The position numbers and the translations under genes were made by a program. Of a DNA stretch of 64,000 bases, positions 45,786 through 58,239 are shown piece after piece; within the stretch, counting starts at the first letter, position 1; every line of letters starts with the position of its first letter. The stretch is taken from contig JAVMKO010000001.1 of the NCBI GenBank assembly GCA_032164245.1, positions 245,839,644 through 245,903,643 of the forward strand, written 5' to 3'. The stretch is from Sternotherus odoratus. Lineage: Eukaryota > Chordata > Testudines > Kinosternidae. The notes beneath the pieces were generated by a model. It worked only from the letters and a program-made list of their open reading frames with translations. It had not been told where the DNA came from and did no database searches.

Positions 45786-46384
45786 CTGTGGGCAAAGAAA
45801 GGCACAAGTTTATGAGACAGAAACATTCACGGATCACAATGGGAGTACTATGCTACAGGGAACCACATTATTCAACGGCCTATTATGAGTATATTCCGCA
45901 CCTAAAAAATTACTGGATGCCTCACACAAAAGTCACAGAAGCATCTCACATACAGCCGCAACACAACACGGCTACTGAAATCACCGTGCAGTGGTCCATG
46001 TTAACCTTAATCCATACTCGGATATTCCAGGGTTAATTCCCCCCTCCCCCCCCCGCCACGTGGATCCCTCCTCCAGCACACCGCGTGGGGCTCACCCCCA
46101 ACTTCAAAACAAAACCGGGCTGAGTGCGGGCTACCTGTAGGAGTGGGGGGGGTGCTTGTGCAGACTGGTGGGGGGGGCGGTTGTGCAGACTGGCGGGGGG
46201 GGACGGGAGGGGGTGCAACGTGGCGGGGGGAGGAGGAGTGGTTGGATTTCAGGCGCGCTGCACCGGGACATTTAAAAACCAAAGCAAAACCACGGACGGG
46301 CTGAGTGCAGGCTACCTGTTGGGAGTGGGGGGGTGGTTGTGCAGACTGGCGGGGGGGGGGGCATGCAAAAAAAAGACCACTCAC
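45786..46384 (-). other. Intron of the Myb-like gene, with tandem duplication
   Basis: The phase 1 intron contains two similar blocks of about 170 bp: GGGCTGAGTGCGGGCTACCTG at 46118 and GGGCTGAGTGCAGGCTACCTG at 46298, each followed by G-rich runs and GTGCAGACTGG repeats. Apparent open frames there are made of these repeats. Confidence 0.8.
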
Positions 46385-46665
46385 CAGAGGATCCTTCCTG
46401 GGCTGGGGTACCCCCTTGGGAGGGTTGGGACAGTACTGGCTCCGGGGTGCCAAACAGCTCCTGGCTCTCCGCAGAAGGTATCTCTTCACTTCGGTCCTGC
46501 TGCTCCGTGATATTTCCCGCCTCATCATCAGCCTCATCTTCCGAATCCTCATCAGACTGGACAATTATCCCATGTTCGGAGACCATGGAGACCGGTGCAA
46601 TGGTGGTGGGGGCGCCCCCCATTATCTGATTTAGCTCATTGTAGAACCGCCATGTCCTCGGAGCG

Positions 46666-46683
46666 CCCCCCCCCCCCCCCCCC
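46666..46683 (-). repeat. 18-base C run (poly-Gly coding on the minus strand)
   Basis: Eighteen consecutive C on the plus strand encode six glycines after NGRSG in exon 1, between the Myb core and the WRFYNEL segment. The frame is maintained in this copy. The length is prone to slippage or assembly error. Confidence 0.85.
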
Positions 46684-47364
46684 GAGCGTCCGTTTGCCTC
46701 CTTGGCTTTCTGGAACGCTTGCCTCAGCTCCTTAATTTTCACGCGGCACTGTTGGGCGACCCTGTTGTGGCCCCTTTCCAGCATGGCCTTGGAGACCCTG
46801 GCAAACGTGTTGGCATTCCGTTTGTTGTTGCGGAGTTCCAACATCACAGATTCCTCTCCCGAGATAGCGATGAGATCCAACACCTTATTATTGGACCATG
46901 CTGGAGCTCCTTTCCTCTGGCTGGTCTCCTGTGCTGCTGAGCTCTGCATGGCGGCTTGTGCTGCTAATGGCGACTGAGCTGTGCAGGTGAGCTGGCCACG
47001 CTGACCAAACAGGAAGCTGTTCAAATGTTCCCGGGTCTTTTCCTGTCTACCTGGCCAGAGCAGCAAGTTGAGAGTGCTGTACAGAGCGGTCAGAGTTGAG
47101 CAGTGAAGCAGTCCAGAGCGGTCAGAATGCAGCATTGTGGGACAGCCTCTGGAGGCTGGTAATGTCACTTGCATCCTCACTAGTCCACAATCGACCTAGA
47201 GAGGTCGATTTTAGGGCTACGCCTCTCGTTAGGGAAGAGTACAGAAGTCGATTTTAAGGTCCTTTAAATCGACTTTAAGGTCATGCATGTGAGGACGGGT
47301 ACAGGCTTAAATCGACTTTAGCTTGCTAAAGTCGATGTTAAGCCCTAGTGGGGACCAGGCCTAA

Positions 47365-48994
47365 TAAGATATTTGCCTCTTCCTAATCCCAACTGCCTAT
47401 TATGTTCAAGAGACCACCCAGAATCAACACTGTTCCATCTATCATTCATTCTACTATGAGGCAAAAAGTCAAAGTTACCTCATCCAGTGTATTTATATAG
47501 GCTGGATAGTTCAATATAATTTCCTTTTTTATCTTCCTAAAGTCAAAGATGCTATTTTACAGATATAGCCACATATTAAATTTAGCTCAATCTACCTTAC
47601 ATCTATTGCCTAGGCCTCATAATACTCTGTTACAACTTTCTATCTAGATTCTTGGAACTGCACCAACCATCACACCATCAGTATCATACATCATACATAT
47701 CCTCCCAAAGAATAATAACCAAATCACAATAGGTGATTTCTGAAAACTTCTCACCCTCCTTCCTCCAAGGCACTCAGGGTTATGATATTAAAAAAAACAC
47801 AATTAATTTCCTTTCCTTCACCAAGACTTGCACAATACTTACTTATATAAAGGGAGAGAGATAGAGTAGGTATAGAATATTTTGCACTTTCATTTGTAAT
47901 CCATGGGTCAGTGCAATGGTATACCTGGGGAAAGGATGTAAATGGCTTTTCTCCATCTTTCCCTTCCAATCCTGGGATCATCTGAAGGTATTTGATCAGT
48001 GGTGCAAGACAGAGCAAACTATGTTACACTGTTTGGCACTTGTCCCATAGCAGCATTGTCAGTATTCTCGGAACAACACCCCCTTCAGTCTCCAATCCCC
48101 AGGGGGATAGGGATAAGGTGAATGCAGTAGACTATACAGATTTGTATGACCTAGGGATTTGTCTACTCCAGGGGAAACCCAGTTGACTGAGTGAGCTAGC
48201 TGTCTGCTTTCCGCTGCAAAGAAGCACAGAAGAACTGGGGGGGGTGGGAGTGGTGGCAAAAGGATCTAGAATTAAGAGTTATAAAATGTCTAATGTTGTA
48301 GGTCTTACGGTGTAAAGCATAACCCTGTTAGATGGATGACAGTTTGGTATATGGCAGCAGAGTTAAAGTTGTTTTTTTGAATATTAGATGTGACATTTTA
48401 TAAATGAACATTTATTCAAGAGGCTGTATTGAGTGAGTGTTTGATTATTTACTTACCATTTCCATTATTTTAATATTTTTTGGTATAAACTAACATTCTT
48501 TGGCAGACATACATTTGAAGTTAAATGTTAAAGTATATTTTAGCTGAAATTCTTTTTCTGTGCCAAGTTACAAGGGATAAGAAAACAGGGTTCATAATGG
48601 AACCCTAATTACAATCTTAACTATGGAGCTGTTACCACAAAGCTCCATATTCAAAGTAAATGTTAATGACCTGTAACTCAATAATAATTTGACCAATTTT
48701 CTTCATATTATACTTATCAGAAAAACATATAGCTGGGTGCCATCTTACAATAAGTCCATTGTTACAAAAGAGCACACAAAATTACTAGATAATCTATGTA
48801 TAGTTGCAGAACTAAGGGTAAAGTCGTACTCCTTCAACTCCAGAAACATAGACTTAGTTTTACCACTTAAGCTTGGAAACTCCCTATCAATGATGGGCTA
48901 CAGCAGAGCACACGAAGCTAAAGGGCAAAATCTTTACATACACTATCCTTACATACACCATAACTATTGATAATAAATACTAAACATTAAGCTT
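47365..48994. other. Unassigned intron sequence
   Basis: No gene or named repeat. A G-rich patch lies at 48236-48252. Confidence 0.45.
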
Positions 48995-48997
48995 TGA

Positions 48998-49101
48998 GGC
49001 TGAGATTTTCAAAGGTGCTTAAGGGAGTGAGGTTCCCAACTCACATTGATTTAAATGATTTGGGTGCCTAAGTCACATGGGTTGCATTGACAATCCCAGC
49101 C
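48998..49101. mobile_element. Small foldback MITE (104 bp)
   Basis: GGCTGAGATTTTCAAAGG at the left and GGCTGGGATTGTCAATGC (reverse of the right end) are inverted. Flanks TGA and TAA are a one-mismatch 3-bp duplication. It is related in style to the element at 42681. Confidence 0.55.
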
Positions 49102-49104
49102 TAA

Positions 49105-50439
49105 ATGAGCAGGCCAAAAAAAAAAAAAAAAGTACAGTAACTGGTGAAAGTTGATACGAAACATTTTCACCAAACTTTATCTTAAATATTTTCAGCAGAC
49201 GTATTAGTCATACCACTTTATACCACACAGCGGCAGTTCTAAGCAATGTATGGCTTTTGAAAAACCTACCGCCAGTGGAAAGCATTTTGTTGCACTCTGA
49301 CTACCCAAAATCTTTCTATGTTATTAGCTGCAAATATTATTAGTGGCATACTATATGCCCATATTTCTTGCTAACTTTTGAACTTGTTTACATGGAACAC
49401 ACTTATACAGTCTTATTGACTGTAACAGAATTGTAATTACTTTAATAAGGAGTATAGGACAAGATCTTCTCAAGTGTCACTGGTGTCACACAATCAGAGA
49501 AACACAGTCAAACTTTAACAAACTTTTACAACAGCAGAAAATTCAGTCTTTTATGTTTGGAGAAGGAAGATAAAAGGGAAGGCAAACTACACCCCTATTA
49601 AACACTACTTGTGATTTTAAATGTTGCAATCTAAGCAGTTGCCTGTATAATTTTAATGCTTAGGAAATAATTTATTGGTCAGCTTTTGTCTGAACTAGAT
49701 GCTGAATGGATGTTCAAGAATCAGAACTGAACTGCCTTTTTTAATTATTATAACTTGCCACAGAACCATTGCATAGTAGGGCTTAGTTGGGGCAGCCACC
49801 CATGCTGCTAGGGAGGTGTTTTCTAAACTAGATTCAAATATATTTGGGCAGTGAGGTGACTGCATTTTACATGTATTCAGTGATCAGGAATCCCCAAATA
49901 AGGGATGCAGGGCAACAGCTACTAATCTGAAGGCTATTCCATGTTTCACTAATGCACCCTGGTCTGCTCTCCAGTTGAACAGCCAGATAGCATTACCCAC
50001 CTTCCCACCAAAACCGCACAAAGGACAGCATCCGATTTTGGAGATTTTATTTGGAATTCAAGATGTTCACAGTAAAATTAACTAACACAGTGCATTGGAT
50101 AGTGATCAAGCATGGTGATGATAAACACATTATGAAGAATACACATACAAATTCTGATATTAGTCATAAGAAATGCTGGCCGGATGGAATTTTTAAATTG
50201 CATGCTGTGGTACACACCTACCTATCCACATTCTGTGATACCAGCTTGGATCTGTGTACTTGGAAGAAATCCATTTCAGTACACTAACACTGCATTTGCT
50301 TATTACTTACATACGGGGAACTTAGAATTCTCAGTTTCCAAATGCACAACCATGTAACCCAGAAATTTGCAGGTCCAGTGGTTAGATTCTACTATTGAAT
50401 TTTACAATGGCTACTACTTACAAAAAGATTAATCTAAGA
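49105..50439. other. Unassigned intron sequence
   Basis: A poly-A run lies at 49115-49131. No gene or repeat family is recognised. Confidence 0.45.
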
Positions 50440-50675
50440 GCAAGGAAAGGAAGAAATTGAAATAATAATAGGCTGAATATTAGGAACAACTCCCTAATGA
50501 GATCTCTAGAGTGGGCTAGTCTCCTATAGAAAGATATGGAAGCCCCACCATTTGAAACAAGTCTGGGTACAGCACTAGATGTTGCATCACAGTGAACACT
50601 CCTCTAGTGGCAGGGGAGGATAGCCTTGCTGAGCTAACAAGTCTCTCCGATTTTTAATTTCTGTGAATCTATGTA
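50440..50675 (+). mobile_element. CR1-type LINE 3' end
   Basis: GGCTGAATATTAGGAACAACTCCCTAA, then GGGCTAGTCTCCTATAGAAAG, then AGTGGCAGGGGAGGATAGCC, ending TTTCTGTGAATCTATG. This is the CR1 3' end type with the TCTATG terminal motif. Confidence 0.8.
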
Positions 50676-53600
50676 AGGGAGGAATGTGGGCACTGAAATC
50701 TACATTAGTTGAAATTAAATGTTTTTAATGTTTTGTAGGTGAAGATTTCCATGATGGCTCTAGAGGTTTTGTTCTTTTGGGAAGATTCACAGGAGAAAGG
50801 TACACCCTCTGGGATCCACCTGGTTTGCACGCATCCCACTATTCCCCAACGGGACAACATAAGGCAACTTCATGATTCCTGTGGAGATTTTCCCCTCCAG
50901 ATGGAAGAGTATGATCTGAGGCCATGTTGGTAACATCAGCATGTCCCTTACATGAGTATTTAACTTCCAAAGGGGCTTGATCCTTGCCTCTTCATATTTG
51001 TGTGCACAAAATCCGACATCTGTGCATGCAAAGGTTTTTACTGATGCAAATTTGGGTGTTTGTGCCTGTGTGGAGCTTCCAAAATCATAGGTGCAAATTA
51101 AAAAGCTTTTTTTTTTACCAAATTAGGCCCACTATTACACTGCAATTCTCCAGACTGAAATCCACTATTGGTACAGTTCTAATTAGCTTGCATAAGATGA
51201 TTAGAAAATAAGACAGAAAATTCAAGCTTGCAACTTAACTGCTCCCTCCCTTGCAAAAATAAACATCTGAAAACAACACAATTCCAGAAAATTTTAGAAA
51301 AACATGGTATTCAAGTATTCTTGACAAATTGTGCCCAGAAATAACTGTCATGTTAGAAGAAAATTTATTCTAATATCTAAAAAGGACAAACATTAAGCAG
51401 ATTTATGAATATTAGGCAACTAGAATATTCATAATCTTTCTCAGAATTACAAGAACAAGCATGACATCTGCAAAATGTGTGATTCAATGCAAGTCTATTT
51501 TATGTAGGTATTCATACCTGAAACTACAATAAAGCAAAATGTCTTTGCTGACTAACATCTTTTTAATTAAACATTAACAGAAAATGAAATGGAACATCTC
51601 TCCCCTTTTTCAGACTGCCACTTAATATCTAATTCAAGCATCTTCCAATTCTTTTCCTGAAAACCTTAATTCCAAGTATTTCCCCCCCCAACCCCAGTGA
51701 AACAGAGCTCTTACATACTGACAATCACTTTGCAAGACAAAAGAACTGTTTTCTGGCAAATCTAGTTTTGAAAGAACAGACAATTGTCTTGATTTTGTTA
51801 GAAACTGTTTATGTTCCTCATAGTACAATTTTCCACAAAGAGAAAGAAAAGATTTCTTGCTAAATCTGCTGCTGAGTATGTTTACTTGGCCTGAAAACTT
51901 AGTTTTTCATTTCGGTATAAAAACCTTAAACCTCAGACGTTTACCATTAACAAAAGGTATTGAGCCAACAGCAAACAAAGAGTTATACATAAATCGGTAA
52001 TGAAGAATTTTACCTATTTGGAGGATAGAATTAAAAAGTGAGACCATTTTAGACAAATCTAGGAACAATTGTCCCCTTATATGCTATGCTCTCATTTCCT
52101 TCTGGAATTGCACCATTGAGGCATATTTTATATTACATATATACATGGCTGGGAAGCTTCAACTTCTAAAATGTGGGTTTCCATATTAGAAAATGTTCAG
52201 TGTGCTTATATGATTTTTCCAAAAACATATGACTGTCCAAAAGCACATTTTCATTAAGAAAACACATGACACCAAAAATAAACAAGGGCACATGTGGAGA
52301 TGTGTACCACTGGCCTCTGCTCTAGCAATACTGACTGCAGGTTACTGGTAGCATGCATTTAGTTTGATTTTCTTTTGCCCAAAGGAAGTAGAATTCTCGT
52401 GGGGACAGGAGGCCATGGATTGTTCATTCAAACCCATATACACAGAAAGCAGAAAACAAAAGAACATAATCAAGGTGAAAGAAAAGTAGTTAGAAAATTA
52501 TTTAGAGTAGTTAGAAAAGTAGTTAGAAAAGTAGTTATTTAATTGTAATATGACTTCTTAAAACAAATTATTTTTTGGAGAAGGCACAAGAAATGCATAT
52601 AGAAAGATGTGCCAAATACCACACTATATAAAGAGCTCTGGCTGAAAATACAATAGCTCTGCCTCTGCTATCGCAGAGCAGAATCAATAAATAAACATAA
52701 TGAAATTCATGACACATTATTACATTACTCTGTATTGCCTCTATTCATTTAAAAAAAAGATGAGCACATTTAAAATAATTCACAACATGTCAAATGCCTG
52801 TGAGCATTGCAGCTGAGTCTGATGCTTTAAGATGTATTTGTGAAATTCTTATGAAGGGACTTGATATGACGTATATCAAAGTTAAGATGGCAGTATGGGA
52901 AACCAGAACAATAACTACTTCATTGAAGCCTACTAGTATAGTTGTACCCAATATATTTCCACTGTTGACCAACAATATGTACTTACTGGAGCCACACTGT
53001 CAATAAAAACCACATTAGGAACCTTTTGAAAGAGATTCCCTGTCAATTAGGCTGCAGATGCATCCTATCATTCTAGTTTTCCTGTCAATTTAATATACTG
53101 GATCATATTAACAGCACTGACTTGTCAATAATGTAGATCTGAATCCTATTAATGGAGTTATGCTGCCAATATAATCGGCTTTCTATTTATCGAGCTCCCC
53201 AGTATTTGGAAAAGCTGTGAAATGGGATTATAAGGTTATGTTGTGTACATCTGTCTCTACACTACATAAAATATTTCAGGAATTTGATCCCACCAGCTGA
53301 AGAAACACCTGTCTAATCATTTTTTTCCATCACATGAACTTCAGACAACAGAACAGCATACCATCACTGAGAGGACATTAAATCACGCTCACTTATCACA
53401 ACACGTTTCCTGCTTGTTCTAACTAACCCTGTAATTTTACAAGACACTCTACCTGTGTGCCACACATGTAGGAGAAGTGCTAGGGGATGTGTGTGTGCTA
53501 TCCCCCCTCAATGAGACAGCATCTGTGCTGGAAAAAAATACAAGGAAGGCTATGAAACTAAGCATGCTTTAGGAATGAATACCTGAAGTGCTATGTAATT

Positions 53601-56029
53601 TCAGTGCTTATTTAGCCTGTGTGTCATGCTGTATAATCTTGGTGTGATTGGAGCTTGTAAGTATAATTTTAGTGTAACATGGACCCCTGGAAATAATTAA
53701 TAAGAGGTAGTAGTTCGTGCATAAAATAACAGTAGAAAGTTCAGCAAGCCTCCTATTTAACAGAAAGCTTAATGAAGTTGAACACTGGTTGCTTTTAAAC
53801 ACATTCAGTATTAAATAACTACTTTGACCGGATTAGCAGAATATACAACAGATCATAAAAACCTGACTATATTTTTTGTTAAAATTGCACAAAAAATAAA
53901 TGCATTAAAATGCTTTACTCTTATCAAATTAACTATGACTTGAAAATATGGATTTAAAAACCATAGTCCAAAATGACAGTTAAAGGTCAATGAATCAAGT
54001 TTCCAATTATATTTTCTGGTAGCAGATGGGTGCAATGAAACCTAATGATTGAATTTGAAATGCTTTAATGCATCTTTTATCTATGGCTCTCACCATGTTG
54101 AATCTACCTTAGCATTCCGAACAAGATGTTATGTTTACTACAATTAACTGACTCAACTACAATTAAATGACTAGATGATATCTCCACCACTTTATCACTG
54201 TATCAGCTTGCTCTAGGACTAGTGAATCACAAGCAAAAAGATATAATACATCTTTGATACCAATTTTGATACCAATGTCATCCTGATTTACTTATTAAAT
54301 GTTAACACTGAAAGTTAAACCAATTAAAATTACATACTAACTGACAAAAGCAAGGATATTAAAAGTTAAGGAGACAAAGTATTTTTGCATAATTTAAAAA
54401 AATATTCTCCTTCTTCTCCCTCTGTTTGAAACTCTCCTTTGGAAGTATGAAAACAATCTCTCTATCTTCCTACATTTTTATTTCTATTATGCACATTGGT
54501 TTTTACAATACTTATGAATGCTGAGCTGGGGGCATTTTATTTTTAATTTTGAATGAAATCCTGAAGTTCTTACTGAAGCTTCCACTCAAGCAAGTAAATA
54601 CTTCAGGATTTTTCCTATTCTTACTACTATTGTTTTCCTTTTTCTAAGAGCACTGAAACATATTTTCTAGGAGGAAAATAAAAACTATAAAATCAACAGT
54701 ATATGGTAGAGAGATAGATCAAAATGTGTCCTTTTATTGATATACTCTCCGGAACTCACAGTATACTGATGGGGGGAAAACAGAGACATTTTGTTTTGAA
54801 TATCTTAGCTTTATTCAGTTTGTGTCTACACCTTAATATGTTATTTATATAGTCTGGAGCTTCTCCCTCTTCATCTAAAGACAAAGGCAAAACTCACAAC
54901 AAGCCTTATCCAAAGCCCATTGAAATAAACTGATCTTTTTTCACTGTATTTTTTGGATCAGCTCTTTACTTCAGCTGGAGCAGAACTGAGTACTTACATA
55001 ACATAGGGGTTTATATTCCCACATACATATACACTGAAAGCTTCAGAAAACTGCAAAGGCGCAGGAAAAGGATTACAACGGTCTCTTAACAAATGAAATG
55101 ATTGGTGAAGGAACTCCTGTATAGTATGTTCCACCTTCCCCTACACACTTGCAGTTAGCTTTCTACACAGACACATGGTTGGGGTTCAGGTTTTTGAGGG
55201 TGATGATAGGGAATGGTGAATGACCAAGAGAGCAGACCCTGTATATGACATACTCCAAACCCAGCAGATTTCCAAATGTTAATCTGCACAGGTGTTATTA
55301 CTCTGACTCCATGCTTTTGTTTCCAGGGGAAGTCTATGCGATAGTATAGTTTAGAGCCATGCTGCTAGGGACAGAGGACACAAATGAGCATGGCATTGGA
55401 CCTGCCTATTGGCACGATACTTATGAAATACACAGAGGCAGATCTGCATTTTCCCACAGTTGTCTTTTTCTTTAAATTGGTGCCCTTCACCTGCTTCTGG
55501 TACTTTAGGAGTTGTAAAGGAGTTTTCAGAATATTTTCCTCTCCTGAAGATTTTCTCAGAGCTGGTCAGAAATTAAACCTTTTATTTTATTTAATTCTTC
55601 ACTGAAGGCCATGAAAACTACATTATTTACTTCTGTCTGGGTTACTGTTTATTTAGGTTCATGTAACTATTTATTTCAACATTTTAAAGTTATTCATGTA
55701 TGGTGGTTCATGGACATGATGGTCATCTCACATAGATATAAGTACCACGAACTAGCACTGGTTAGAGTCACATCCTCTGAATATGGAAACATCTGCAGAA
55801 CTGAAAACTGAACCCACAACGAAGGAGCAACAAATTATTGAATCTGATGGCATCCCATGCCTATGTAATGTACATCTGCGTTGTAAAATTTTGTGATGTT
55901 GCTTTATTATATATGACATAAGATAAATAATTTAGGCCTTTCCAAATTTAACAAGATGTTATGTCCTTAAATAAATGTTAGAACCATTACAGTCATGTAT
56001 CTTCACATAAGCACTTTGGACAATACAAG
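50676..56029. other. Unassigned AT-rich intron sequence
   Basis: Over 5 kb with no recognised gene or repeat family, apart from a short tandem AGTAGTTAGAAA array at 52484-52534. Open frames of 60-75 codons lack features. Confidence 0.5.
52484..52534. repeat. Short tandem repeat (unit about 12 bp)
   Basis: Four diverged or exact copies of GTAGTTAGAAAA/AGTAGTTAGAAA. Confidence 0.75.
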
Positions 56030-56765
56030 GTTTGGATCCAATACACCATTAATACTGTAGTGATGGTAAAGAAGGCATTTCACCATCTGTGCCTGCCCAG
56101 AAAGGTACGACCTTCATTTCTGGATGCAGATCTTCCCACCATGATACATGCCTTTATCACTTCAAGGTTAACCTATTGCAGTGCATTCTATACAGAGCTA
56201 TATATGAAACTGGAACTATCAATAAAGGTGCCAACTAACTTGATAAATGGTGTATTTATACATAAGACATGATACCTGTGTTCTGGAACCTGCACTGGTT
56301 TTCTCTGAGCTTCCATAGGTTTTAAGGTGATGGACTGGACCTATAAAACCCTAAATAGTTTGGGATCAGCCCACCTCAGACTGCCTCTCTCCCTGTGATA
56401 TATTGCCGCAGTTGTGGAGGCTTTGAAACTAGAGCCGCTTGGAAAAGCAGAGAGAGGACAGCTGGAAAGGTATTCTCTGTAAGGAACCAGGGATTCTGGA
56501 ATGCACTCCTGGCCCATTTTAAAATAGCATGGATTTTTATCAACTTTCACGGCAGAGATGCTGGGCCCATTTCTTTCACGTGGGGTTGGGAGACTGATGT
56601 ATAGGCCAATATATGTGATTGTTAATATTTGATTATAAGCAGCTGCTTAGTAGGAGGGTGAGTTGACTGAATTGGTGGTTTGATTTTATAATCTTATTTA
56701 AATGGCAAGGCACTTAGCGCCATCATATGGATACTTTAATCAAGAATAAATAAATCAATTGATAT
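56030..56765 (+). mobile_element. L2-type LINE 3' region (degraded)
   Basis: The translation runs through LINE C-terminal landmarks: KKAFHHLCLPRKVRPSF (56070s), HAFITSRLTYCSAFY (about 56150-56200, usual SRLDYCNALY), FKVMDWTYKTLNSLGSAHLR (56320s, usual VLTYKALHGLGPAYL) and GTRDSGMHSWP (56480s, in another frame). It ends at the AATAAATAAATCAA tail near 56755. Multiple shifts. Confidence 0.75.
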
Positions 56766-57056
56766 TGTGGTGTGATATATAAACCTATATTTTCCCATGG
56801 ATTTTCAATTAATGGGCTATAAAGGCTCTAAGGAAGCCATTCCAGCCTGCTGTGTTTGTGACAATGCCCAAGTTGGAAAAATACCTATGAAAATAGTTGA
56901 GAGAAGTGAAACAAACAATTCTTTTGACTTTCAAAAAAATCCCAAATCACAACAGCAACAATGAAAAATAAAATTACACACACAACACATGAATGTAAAA
57001 TGGACACATTAAGGTTCCTTAAATTGCTTTATTTGAACACTCATAAGGCACTAATC

Positions 57057-57756
57057 CAGAGGTGGGCAAACTATGGCCCACAGGCCACATCCAGCCCCTG
57101 GGCTAATTTTGTCCAGCCCCCAGAGCTGCTGACTGGGGAGGCTAGTTCCTCCCCTCTGCCCCACTCCTACAGCCTCAGCATGCCGTGAGAGCAGCACTCT
57201 GGGGCGCAGGGCTGTGTGACAGCGTGTCTGGCTCCAGGCCAGACATATTGTTCTGAAGGATGTGGTAAGGGGGCCGGGGGTGGGAGGTTGGATAAGGGCC
57301 AGAGGGGGGCGGTCAGGGAACAAGGAATGGAGGTGTTGGATAGGGCGTGGGAGTCCCAGGGGGCATATCAGGAGGTGGGGGTGTGACTAGGGGTCGGGGC
57401 AGTCAGGGGCCAGGGAGCAGAGGGGTTGGATAGGGAATACGGTCCGGGGGGTGATTAGGGGAAGGGGGTCTCTGGAGGGGGTGATCAAGGGATATGGAGC
57501 AGGGGAGCTTAGATTAGGGGATGGGGTCTTGGTAGGGGTGGATAGGATCGGGTCTCTGGGGGAGCAGTCAGGGGACAAGAAGCAGGGGGGTGGATGGGTC
57601 GGAGGTTCTGAGGGGGCAGTCATGAGGCAGGAAGTGGGAGTGGATCAGATCGGGGCGGGGCCAGGCTGTTTGGGGAGGCACCGTCTTCCCTACCCAGCCC
57701 TCCATAGAATTTTGAACCCCAATGTGGCCCTCGGGCCAAAAGTTTGCCCACCCTTG
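57057..57756. mobile_element. hAT non-autonomous element (700 bp) with G-rich core
   Basis: Exact 8-bp duplication CACTAATC at 57049-57056 and 57757-57764. Ends CAGAGGTGGGCAAACTATGGCCC and, reversed, CAAGGGTGGGCAAACTTTTGGCCC. The interior (57240-57650) is a G-rich imperfect minisatellite with GGTTGGATAGGG, GGGGGTGATTAGGG and GGGGGCAGTCA phrases. Long frames on both strands come from that composition. Confidence 0.9.
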
Positions 57757-58030
57757 CACTAATCCATAACACAGGCTACTGCTGCTCCCTGCAGGTGGAC
57801 TCAGGAGCCCATGTGCAGCCACACTGACCTCAACAAGGGCTCGATCTGGAGGCAAGAGTTCATCTGTGCAAAGCTGTTTACAGGCCATGAGCCTAAGCAC
57901 CCAATTTGGAAAATGCCTATGCACACAAGTAACTTTATGCAGGTAAGTAAATTTCATTAGGACTTTAATAAGACTACTTACATGAGTAACTCAGGTGGAT
58001 GTTTCAGGATCTGATCCTAATGCTCACTTA

Positions 58031-58236
58031 GGGCTGGTCTTCACAGGGGGGCGGGGGCATCGACTGAAGATACACAACTTCAGCTACGAAGTCGGCATAT
58101 CTTCAGCCAACTTACCTGCCAGCTTCATGGCAGCGGCAGTTGGCGGCGTGCTCCCCCGATGACAGGAGTTACAGGAGTCAATGGGGGCGCCGTAGGCAAT
58201 CGCTACCCGCAGATCCAGCAGGTAGTGAAGACCTAC
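58031..58236 (-). mobile_element. Harbinger-type MITE (206 bp), TTA duplication
   Basis: GGGCTGGTCTTCAC at the left and GTGAAGACCTAC at the right are inverted; TTA lies at 58028-58030 and 58237-58239. It is the same family as 60984-61253 but in the opposite orientation (shared ATCGACTGAAGATACACAA and CAACTTACCTGCCA segments). It is slightly shorter by internal deletion. Confidence 0.85.
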
Positions 58237-58239
58237 TTA

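Larger units (their letters stand above)
45237..46949 (-). pseudogene. Harbinger Myb/SANT-like DNA-binding protein, two exons, two lesions
   Basis: Exon 1 runs from ATG at 46949 to 46385 and exon 2 from 45785 to the TGA at 45237. The 599-bp intron has donor G|GTGAGT and a CTTTCTTTGCCCACAG acceptor, and splicing preserves phase 1. Exon 1 encodes a Myb/trihelix-type domain (about residues 16-110: APAWSNNKVLDLIA, GEESVMLELR, QQCRVKIKELRQAFQKAKEA, WRFYNEL), then an acidic linker. Exon 2 has a basic stretch (RKRKKKTRDDMFDELL) and a coiled-coil-like region with AVREEQR heptads ending near MDALIRIMEEQSDMLRCL. Lesions: TGA at 45645-45643 after AWQTE, and one extra base at 45511-45512 that shifts frame at the end of the heptads. 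Undamaged it would be about 370 residues. In this superfamily the partner binds the element ends and helps bring the transposase into the nucleus. The frame is open upstream to 47180, but the ATG at 46949 fits the family start. Confidence 0.88.
43285..47361. mobile_element. Two-gene Harbinger transposon, almost intact (about 4.1 kb)
   Basis: The element holds a rightward HARBI1-type transposase (43663-45003) and a leftward spliced Myb/SANT-like gene (45237-46949), the two-protein layout of vertebrate Harbingers. Left subterminal sequence (GGGTATGTCTTCACTAC at 43305, then repeated GTCGATTTT and AAGTCGACTT) has inverted counterparts at the right (GTCGATTTTAAGG, TTTAAATCGACTTTAAGG, AAATCGACTTTAGC), ending GGGACCAGGCC near 47361. 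The outermost bases of the two ends have diverged and no perfect 3-bp duplication is evident (TAA on the right only), so the ends are uncertain by up to 20 bp. Only three inactivating lesions are visible in its genes. Confidence 0.92.

Noticed and set aside
46007..46564. 185-codon Pro-rich minus-strand frame next to the Myb-like gene
   Set aside because: It overlaps the intron and exon 1 in another frame and derives from the intron's G/C-rich tandem blocks.
57387..57957. 78- to 129-codon frames around the G-rich hAT
   Set aside because: They follow the G-rich repeat of a non-autonomous transposon and cross its end into intron.
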